11,395 nt of DNA, from NCBI GenBank assembly GCA_019747165.1, contig JAIERC010000421.1, forward strand, positions 1 through 11,395, given 5' to 3'. Numbering within the stretch: position 1 is the first letter of the stretch; the number at the start of each line of letters is the position of its first letter. This document shows, piece after piece, positions 6,364-11,395 of the stretch. Made by a program: the position numbers and the translations under genes. Under the pieces are notes generated by a model, which saw only the letters and a program-made list of their open reading frames with translations, was not told the DNA's origin and searched no databases. Source of the stretch: Sphingomonas sp. (lineage in GTDB: Bacteria > Pseudomonadota > Alphaproteobacteria > Sphingomonadales > Sphingomonadaceae).

Positions 6364-7647
6364 TCATCGGCAGCTCGTGCGATCCATCGCTGAGAATATC
6401 AGACGATCAAATCCTTGCGCGACCGGCAGAATCAACGCTCCGCTGGTACGGTCAGCACGGTCGTTTCTGCTGTGGTGATAAAGATGCGCCGACAAGCCTC
6501 CCACGACGCGCGGATAGCCCCGGTCGATGATTACTTCTGTCTCACCCAGCGCTGACGTTCGATTGACCGTATAGGGCTTGTCATAGCCTGCCACCCCGGC
6601 AAACGCCGCCCGGGTCGGTTCGATGGCGTCGGGTGTTGCCAACATATAGCGAGCCGTTTCAGCCGCCGTGCCGCTGGCATCAAAAGCAGCGAGCCCCGCG
6701 CCCAGATGCACCCATAGCCGCGTGGCATGCGGCGGCGGCAGTGCCCCTGCATCGATTGCGGCAGCCATGCCGCCATAGCCGCTTTCATGCCCGGACGTCG
6801 CGACCAGCGCGATGCTGTCGCAAGGATTTGCCCGGGCCACACGTTCGGCCAGCGCAAGAAAGATGGCGACCCCTGGACCGCGCTCCGCCGTTGCATGAAA
6901 CCAGCCCGACAATGGGGTCGAAAGGACGATCCAGTTCGGCCCACGCACGCGCTGCGCGATGATATTGCGCGCCCCGCCCGCCGGCAGGCGCCGACCTTGA
7001 TCGATGAGACTGGCACGATCGCCCCTTCCGGCTGCGCTCGCCAGCGCCGCTGCCTCCCTCCCAGCCACAAGCAGGATCGGAATCGGCTGCAGGTCGCCAT
7101 CGCCATCGGCGTTAAGGGCGATCAGATCACCAGTTGGTCCTCGCGTCACCGCCACGACACCGATGATCCCTGCCCTCGCCGCGCCCGCCAGATCGATGCC
7201 CTTCAGTGAAAGCTTCACCGAAGAGTGGCGCTGATCGGGGAGTATTAGCAGGGCAATCTTGCCGCGCGCATCGGGCAAGGGAGTCTTGCCATCCCAGGGG
7301 ATGAGCGCCCCGGCGACCCCTTGAACGCCGGTAAAGCGCGGCGGAAACAAAGGAAATGCCGCGATCGCGCGACCACCGACCGTAACTTTTGATCGCGCGA
7401 TCCAATAGGTCGGCTGATCGAACCGCGATACCGCGACCTCATATCCCGCAACGCGCAGTTTCCGCGCAACCCAGCGTATCGTCGCCAGATTGCCCGGGCC
7501 TCCGGTCTGCTTGATCCCGAACCGATCATAAGTCGCAACATCGCGCGATAGCGCTAGACCGGTAATCGGTGCGGAACGATCCACAGCCAGCACTGGAGGC
7601 GCGACCAGCATCAAAAGCAATAATGCTAGGCGCAGCACCCAGATCAT
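6364..7647 (-). CDS. Secreted M28 peptidase-like protein with degenerate metal site
   Basis: The product has 427 residues from ATG 7647, or 430 from the alternative TTG 7656 (numbering here from the TTG). The N terminus is a signal peptide: a leucine-rich core, then A-P-P-V-L-A with cleavage likely after Ala24. Residues about 110-225 resemble a protease-associated (PA) insert, and about 225-425 resemble the M28 zinc aminopeptidase fold. Where M28 has G-x-H-x-D the protein reads S-T-P-L-S (246-250), so the first His and Asp are missing. The D-N-x-S-G segment is replaced by E-R-G-P-G-V. In T-S-G-H-E-S-G-Y-G-G (287-296) one Glu of the usual E-E pair is His290. H-H-S-R-N-D (394-399) recalls the C-terminal H-T-x-x-D motif. 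It may have a changed or lost peptidase activity. It follows the TonB receptor by 64 bases on the same strand, probably as an operon. Confidence 0.65.
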   Translation of the reverse strand: MIWVLRLALLLLMLVAPPVLAVDRSAPITGLALSRDVATYDRFGIKQTGGPGNLATIRWVARKLRVAGYEVAVSRFDQPTYWIARSKVTVGGRAIAAFPLFPPRFTGVQGVAGALIPWDGKTPLPDARGKIALLILPDQRHSSVKLSLKGIDLAGAARAGIIGVVAVTRGPTGDLIALNADGDGDLQPIPILLVAGREAAALASAAGRGDRASLIDQGRRLPAGGARNIIAQRVRGPNWIVLSTPLSGWFHATAERGPGVAIFLALAERVARANPCDSIALVATSGHESGYGGMAAAIDAGALPPPHATRLWVHLGAGLAAFDASGTAAETARYMLATPDAIEPTRAAFAGVAGYDKPYTVNRTSALGETEVIIDRGYPRVVGGLSAHLYHHSRNDRADRTSGALILPVAQGFDRLIFSAMDRTSCR

Positions 7648-7711
7648 CTCGCCCAACCTGCAACGCTCCGGTCAGAACCGATAGCGCTGCAAGCTGATGA
7701 ATCGTTCAAGC

Positions 7712-9871
7712 TCAATATTTCATCGACACCGAAAAGCCGATCCGACGGGGATAAATCGCCTGTTGCGCCGTTGGGGTGAACAGGATCGGGCCCTTTTCGT
7801 TGGTGATGTTGTCAGCAAAGACATCGAAGCGAAGCTTCTTGGTTTCGAGGCCCGCGCGCAGCGTCAGATTCTCGATCTGGCCGCCGAACAGCCCGCTCGC
7901 CAGATCCTGCTGACGATTGCGGAACGAATAAGCACCGTAGAAATTGAAATCGAGATTCTCGTTGATCGCCGTCGAATAGGTCGCGCCAAACGAATAGTTG
8001 TTCCTCGGCACGCCCGGCAGTTGCGATCCGTTTCGGGCGGTTGGCGACGCCACTGCCAGCTGAGGATTGATGTTCTGGAAGGTCGAGCTGTTGAAGTTTG
8101 CGACCGCTTGCAACGTCAGCCCGGTCAACGGGGTGCGCCAGTTCAGCCCCAGATCGACACCATAGATGCGTGCGTTACCGCCATTGACGACCGATGGCAG
8201 GCCGAAGGGGGTATTGAACGGAATCTGGATATTGGTCCAATCGGTGTAATAAAAGGAACCATCAAAGTAGAAACCAGCGGGCAGCTTCAGCTTGGTGCCA
8301 ATTTCATAGGTCCACAGGCTGTCGGGCCTGATGATGACGCCGGTCGTGACGCCGCTTAACTGGCCAAGCAGCGCCTGAGCACCGGTCTGGATCGTGCCCG
8401 ACCGGAAACCACGCGCGACGTTGATATAGATCAGCGCCTGATCACTTGGTTTGTAGGTCAGGTTGAAGCGAGGACTGACCGCATCAAAATTGCCCCGGCC
8501 GCTATCAACCGTTGTCACGCCCCCAAATGTTGTCGGGCCCGAAGCGGTCCGAACATCGTTGAAATAACGCAGGCCAATGAGCGGGATCAGCTTACCGTCA
8601 AACAGGCTGTAGGACGCTTCCCCAAAGAACGCGAAGCTCTCCGTCTTCAGCGGTGCGCCGACCACGCCAAGGAACGGGACTACCGGCCCGAGACCACGGA
8701 TATTGACGTCGATGTCGGAAGTGATCGTGGCGTTGGTATAGAGGCCACCAACGATCCAGCTGAACGGGCCGCCGCCCTGCGAAACAAGCCGAAGCTCTTG
8801 ATTGAACGAACTGGTCGAGAACGTGCTGTTGTTGCGAATGCCAACCGGCAGGATGACGCCCGGGGCGACCGGCAGCACCGAATTGACCACGCTGTCGATC
8901 CGTAGCCTGTGATCGATGTAGGAAGTGCCGCTTTCCAGTGCGACGGAGCCCAGATCCCATTTGACCGACCCGGAATAAAAGGTCGCAACCGTGTCAATAA
9001 ACGGGGTGATCCCAAAGGGTTCGTGCACGCGCGGCGGATCGACCCGCAGCAGATTGTTGCTGTAGTCCTGATGATTGTCGATGTGCCACACCGACACGGT
9101 CACATCCAGATTTTCGGTTGGCTTCAAGAACAGCTTGCCGCGAACGTTCCAGCTTTCGATGCCGTTCAGATTGTTGCCCAGCGCGCCATCGGCAAAGCCG
9201 CTCAGCCGTTCATAGCCGCCTGACACATTGAACGCTGCCTTGTCGGTCGCCAGCGGGAAATTAAACGCAGCATCGCCGGCATAGTTGGTGCCGCCACCGT
9301 CAGTGAACGATACCTCGCCCTGGCCCTTTGCGGTGAATTTTGTGGTGTCCGGCTTGGTGGTGACCAGTCGGATCAGGCCGCCCATTGCACCGTTGCCGTA
9401 TAGCGTGCCCTGCGGCCCGCGCAGGATTTCGGTCCGCTCCAGATTGATGAGGCGCGACGGTGGCGCCAATTGGAGGTTGGGAATGCTGAAAATGACGTCG
9501 TCGATATAATAGCCGACGGTTGCGTCACCCACAGTGCCGGAGCTGATACCGCGGATCTGGATCGTCTCGAAGCCGGGAGCCGCTTTGGAAACAATCGAGG
9601 CACCGGGAATGAATTCGACCAGCTGCGTCAGGTCTTTGGTGCCGCGCCGTTCCAGCGTATCACCGCTGATCGCCTGGATGGCTGCGGGCACATCGGACAG
9701 ATTTTGTTCGCGCTTCTGCGCGGTGACGACGATGTCGCCTTCGGCATATGCCTGATCTGTTGCCTTGGAGTCGGTTGTCGCCTCCTGCGCCATGGCTGGC
9801 GTTGCGAGCAGTGCAAGCGCGCTGAGACTGCCGAGAAGCGCTGCGCGCCGAACATTTGAACCGATCATCAT
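7712..9871 (-). CDS. TonB-dependent outer-membrane receptor
   Basis: The 719-residue protein starts with a signal peptide that ends in A-T-P-A-M-A, with cleavage probably after residue 28. The TonB box D-I-V-V-T-A lies at 46-51. The plug domain spans about 58-170 and contains I-Q-I-R-G-I and L-R-G-P-Q-G-T-L-Y-G-x-G-A-M-G-G. The rest is a beta-barrel of alternating aromatic strands, ending in V-S-M-K-Y with the terminal aromatic residue needed for barrel insertion. There is no N-terminal FecA-type signalling extension. Sphingomonads use many such receptors for substrate uptake as well as for iron complexes; the ligand cannot be read from sequence. GGAGGGG precedes ATG 9871 closely and a second ATG follows at 9868; the TTG at 9883 is inside the ribosome binding region and is not preferred. 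The palindrome upstream is shared with the + operon, which suggests that the receptor imports that operon's substrate. Confidence 0.93.
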   Translation of the reverse strand: MMIGSNVRRAALLGSLSALALLATPAMAQEATTDSKATDQAYAEGDIVVTAQKREQNLSDVPAAIQAISGDTLERRGTKDLTQLVEFIPGASIVSKAAPGFETIQIRGISSGTVGDATVGYYIDDVIFSIPNLQLAPPSRLINLERTEILRGPQGTLYGNGAMGGLIRLVTTKPDTTKFTAKGQGEVSFTDGGGTNYAGDAAFNFPLATDKAAFNVSGGYERLSGFADGALGNNLNGIESWNVRGKLFLKPTENLDVTVSVWHIDNHQDYSNNLLRVDPPRVHEPFGITPFIDTVATFYSGSVKWDLGSVALESGTSYIDHRLRIDSVVNSVLPVAPGVILPVGIRNNSTFSTSSFNQELRLVSQGGGPFSWIVGGLYTNATITSDIDVNIRGLGPVVPFLGVVGAPLKTESFAFFGEASYSLFDGKLIPLIGLRYFNDVRTASGPTTFGGVTTVDSGRGNFDAVSPRFNLTYKPSDQALIYINVARGFRSGTIQTGAQALLGQLSGVTTGVIIRPDSLWTYEIGTKLKLPAGFYFDGSFYYTDWTNIQIPFNTPFGLPSVVNGGNARIYGVDLGLNWRTPLTGLTLQAVANFNSSTFQNINPQLAVASPTARNGSQLPGVPRNNYSFGATYSTAINENLDFNFYGAYSFRNRQQDLASGLFGGQIENLTLRAGLETKKLRFDVFADNITNEKGPILFTPTAQQAIYPRRIGFSVSMKY

Positions 9872-9874
9872 TTT

Positions 9875-9881
9875 CCCCTCC
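9875..9881 (-). promoter_or_regulatory. Shine-Dalgarno site of the TonB receptor
   Basis: On the minus strand the sequence reads GGAGGGG. It leaves 3 nt to ATG 9871 and 6 nt to ATG 9868 (5 and 8 nt if counted from its GGAGG core). Both ATGs are usable and differ by one residue. Confidence 0.75.
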
Positions 9882-9893
9882 AACAGCCACGCG

Positions 9894-9911
9894 CCCTGCC
9901 ATACTGCAGGG
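9894..9911 (-). repeat. Leader hairpin 1 before the TonB receptor
   Basis: CCCTGC at 9894-9899 pairs with GCAGGG at 9906-9911, a perfect 6-bp stem with a 6-nt loop. It lies 13 bases upstream of the ribosome binding site and would be in the mRNA leader if transcription starts near the palindrome. There is no T-tract, so it is not an evident terminator. Confidence 0.35.
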
Positions 9912-9918
9912 TCAGCTT

Positions 9919-9935
9919 CCGGGAATCGGTCCCGG
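9919..9935 (-). repeat. Leader hairpin 2 before the TonB receptor
   Basis: CCGGGA at 9919-9924 pairs with TCCCGG at 9930-9935, a perfect GC-rich 6-bp stem with a 5-nt loop. It lies between the palindrome and hairpin 1. It could be a leader structure or a protein site. Confidence 0.35.
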
Positions 9936-9949
9936 GGCTTTACAGCTCA

Positions 9950-9965
9950 CTAAACAACCGTTCAG
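9950..9965 (-). promoter_or_regulatory. Palindromic operator candidate, copy 2
   Basis: Read towards the receptor gene the sequence is CTGAAC-GGTT-GTTTAG, with both half-sites identical to copy 1 at 2979-2994 and only the 4-nt spacer different. One more base pair (9949/9966) extends the symmetry here. It ends 78 bases before ATG 9871 and begins beyond the crotonase stop at 10002. CTGAAC followed 17 nt later by TAAAGC could also act as a weak -35/-10 pair, in which case the operator overlaps the promoter. Confidence 0.6.
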
Positions 9966-10001
9966 TATTTGGCAAGATAGCGCTGAACATCCGTATCGGA
10001 A

Positions 10002-10802
10002 CTATTTTCCCGAGAACGAGCCGGGGCGCTTTTCCATGAACGCCGACACGGCTTCGGCGAAATCGGCAGTGCGGGTGCCGAGCAGCCATTGATCCGCATC
10101 GGCATGCATAATCGACGCGCCTAACGCCCCGGACAGCGCGTTAACGCTGCGCTTGATCATCTGGACCGCCACCGGCGGCAAGGCCGCATAACGCTGAGCC
10201 ATCGCTAGCGCGGCGCCATCGCGGGCATCGGGTGCCACGATCTCATCGACAAAGCCCCAGTCGTGCAGCGTTTCAGCATCGATAAGATCACCCGACATCA
10301 CCAGTCTTTTGGCGCGGGCAGGCCCGACAAGTTCTACCGCGAGCGGCAAAGCATTCCACATCAGGTTGATGCCCAGCTTCACCTCGCCATAGCCCATCCG
10401 CGCCGTGGTAGTTGCGATGCGGAAATCACAGGCACTGGCAATGCAGGTCGCAGCACCCGTTGCAATGCCCTGCACCACGCAGATGGTCGGCTGATGTATC
10501 TCGCGGATTGCCCGCATCAGCCGCGCGCCTTGTTCGGCGGAGCGGCGGATTTGGACGGTCGGCTGAGGCGCGCCGCCCATCGCCGAAATATCGGCCCCGA
10601 CGCTGAAATTATCGCCTTCGGCTCTAATGATGACGGCACGGATATCGGGTTCGTCGCGAAACCCCTCAGCCAGCTTCTCCAACTGGCTAAGCGATGCCCC
10701 GGTCAGCGCGTTGCGCTTGGCGGGGCGATCAAGCGTAATCGTTGCGATGGGACCGTCGCGTTCGATGCGGAAATCGCCGTTGGGATTGGGATCAATGCTC
10801 AT
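10002..10802 (-). CDS. Enoyl-CoA hydratase/isomerase (crotonase) family protein
   Basis: The 266-residue product has the crotonase fold. The first oxyanion segment is F-S-V-G-A-D-I at 66-72, and the second lies around G-I-A-T-G-A-A at 112-118. Rat mitochondrial enoyl-CoA hydratase uses Glu144 and Glu164. Aligning the A-x-G-x-x-x-x-x-A-x-x-C-D block puts Cys120 at the Glu144 position and Glu140 (Y-G-E-V-K-L-G) at the Glu164 position. A single acid at the second place is seen in delta3,delta2-enoyl-CoA isomerases, so a plain hydratase is doubtful. The start ATG (10802) overlaps the TGA of the upstream CoA ligase as ATGA, which indicates translational coupling: the ligase probably makes the acyl-CoA that this enzyme uses. 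The stop is 130 bases before the receptor start. Confidence 0.87.
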   Translation of the reverse strand: MSIDPNPNGDFRIERDGPIATITLDRPAKRNALTGASLSQLEKLAEGFRDEPDIRAVIIRAEGDNFSVGADISAMGGAPQPTVQIRRSAEQGARLMRAIREIHQPTICVVQGIATGAATCIASACDFRIATTTARMGYGEVKLGINLMWNALPLAVELVGPARAKRLVMSGDLIDAETLHDWGFVDEIVAPDARDGAALAMAQRYAALPPVAVQMIKRSVNALSGALGASIMHADADQWLLGTRTADFAEAVSAFMEKRPGSFSGK

Positions 10803-11395
10803 GCTGCGATCTGCTCCGCTAGACGCGCTTTGAGCGCCTGTTTGTCGACCTTCGAATTGGGCAGCAGCGGCAATTCGGCCGCGAAGCTGAACGTCTTGGG
10901 CAATTTGTAATTGGCCAGGCGCGGGCGCAGAAATTCCTTCAGCGCGTCTTCATCCAACATCGGATCGCTGGTCGCGATAAAGGCATGGCCGACTTCCTGG
11001 AACACCGGATGCGGCACCGGCAGTACCGCGGCCAGATGCACCGACGGATGCTCGGCCAGCGCCAGTTCGATCTCGACGGGATAGATGTTGTAGCCACCCG
11101 ATTTGTACATTTCCTTCAACCGACCAACAAAGCTGAAATTGCCGTCCTCGCGTTCAACGCCGATGTCGCCGGTGCGCAAATATCCATCGGCGGTAAACGC
11201 GTCCGCCGTTGCCTCGGGCCGGTTGAAATACCCCGTCATGCAATAGGGCCCCTTGATCTGGATTTCGCCGCTTTCGCCGATATCGGCAGTGCTGCCATCG
11301 GCACGGGCGATCCGCATATCGGCAAAGGGCAAGGGCTTGCCGATCGTCTCGGCCATCACCGCCGTCGTTGCGTCGAAGTCCGATGCGGTGACGAT
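10799..11395 (-). CDS. AMP-forming acyl-CoA ligase/synthetase (C-terminal part; gene runs past the window edge)
   Basis: The frame is open to the edge, giving 198 codons plus the stop. Motifs of the adenylate-forming family appear in order: G-E-I-x-I-K-G-P-Y-C-M-x-G-Y and E-A-T-A-D-A-F, then Y-L-R-T-G-D-I-G (Asp that binds the AMP ribose), then the hinge and A8 region G-R-L-K-E-M-Y-K-S-G-G-Y-N-I-Y-P-V-E-I-E. Near the end is L-P-N-S-K-V-D-K, which carries the conserved adenylation Lys, although the usual Gly of T-G-K is Ser. The N-terminal half with the P-loop is outside the window. It should activate a carboxylic acid with ATP and CoA; the acid cannot be read from this part. ATGA overlap with the crotonase gene makes the two an operon. 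Confidence 0.92.
   Translation of the reverse strand: MVTASDFDATTAVMAETIGKPLPFADMRIARADGSTADIGESGEIQIKGPYCMTGYFNRPEATADAFTADGYLRTGDIGVEREDGNFSFVGRLKEMYKSGGYNIYPVEIELALAEHPSVHLAAVLPVPHPVFQEVGHAFIATSDPMLDEDALKEFLRPRLANYKLPKTFSFAAELPLLPNSKVDKQALKARLAEQIAA

Noticed and set aside
6358..6392. Inverted repeat CAGCGAT / ATCGCTG with a 21-nt loop at the convergent gene ends, a possible bidirectional terminator
   Set aside because: The stem is only 7 bp, the loop is long, there is no T-tract on either side, and most of it lies within the coding end of the M28-like gene.

Overview
The window is GC-rich, densely coded DNA from an alphaproteobacterium, most likely a member of the Sphingomonadaceae (Sphingomonas, Sphingobium or Novosphingobium type). 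The evidence is codon use, the typical sphingomonad TonB-dependent receptor, and the mix of accessory catabolic genes. It reads as part of a catabolic island: uptake, oxidation, ring or chain cleavage, CoA activation and beta-oxidation-type steps lie together. No RNA gene, insertion sequence or CRISPR array was seen, and there is no gene-free stretch longer than 300 bases.

Left part (1-2878). The window opens with the last codons of a HigA/XRE-like antitoxin-type regulator on the + strand. Next come two minus-strand genes: mmsA (CoA-acylating methylmalonate-semialdehyde dehydrogenase, true start at 1687) and, upstream of it, an AraC-family regulator (1916-2878).

Centre (3043-6357, + strand). 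Divergent from the AraC gene is a tight four-gene operon. It encodes a PF10118-type 'metal-dependent hydrolase' that shows a complete di-iron carboxylate motif set, a cupin of the 2,4'-dihydroxyacetophenone dioxygenase family, a zinc-dependent medium-chain alcohol dehydrogenase, and an epoxide hydrolase with the full Asp/Tyr/Tyr/Asp/His set. The last three are joined by ATGA stop/start overlaps. Together they suggest a route from epoxide to diol to alpha-hydroxyketone to C-C cleavage products, with the di-iron protein as a possible first oxidant.

Right part (6364-11395, minus strand). In transcription order there is an AMP-forming acyl-CoA ligase (cut by the window edge), a crotonase-family enzyme overlapping it by ATGA, a TonB-dependent receptor with its own promoter region, and a secreted M28-peptidase-like protein that has lost several metal ligands.

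The best regulatory clue is a 16-bp imperfect palindrome, CTGAAC-N4-GTTTAG. It occurs once before the + operon (2979-2994) and once, inverted, before the receptor (9950-9965), pointing in each case towards the gene. This suggests that one regulator, perhaps of the TetR family and not encoded in the window, controls uptake and catabolism together.
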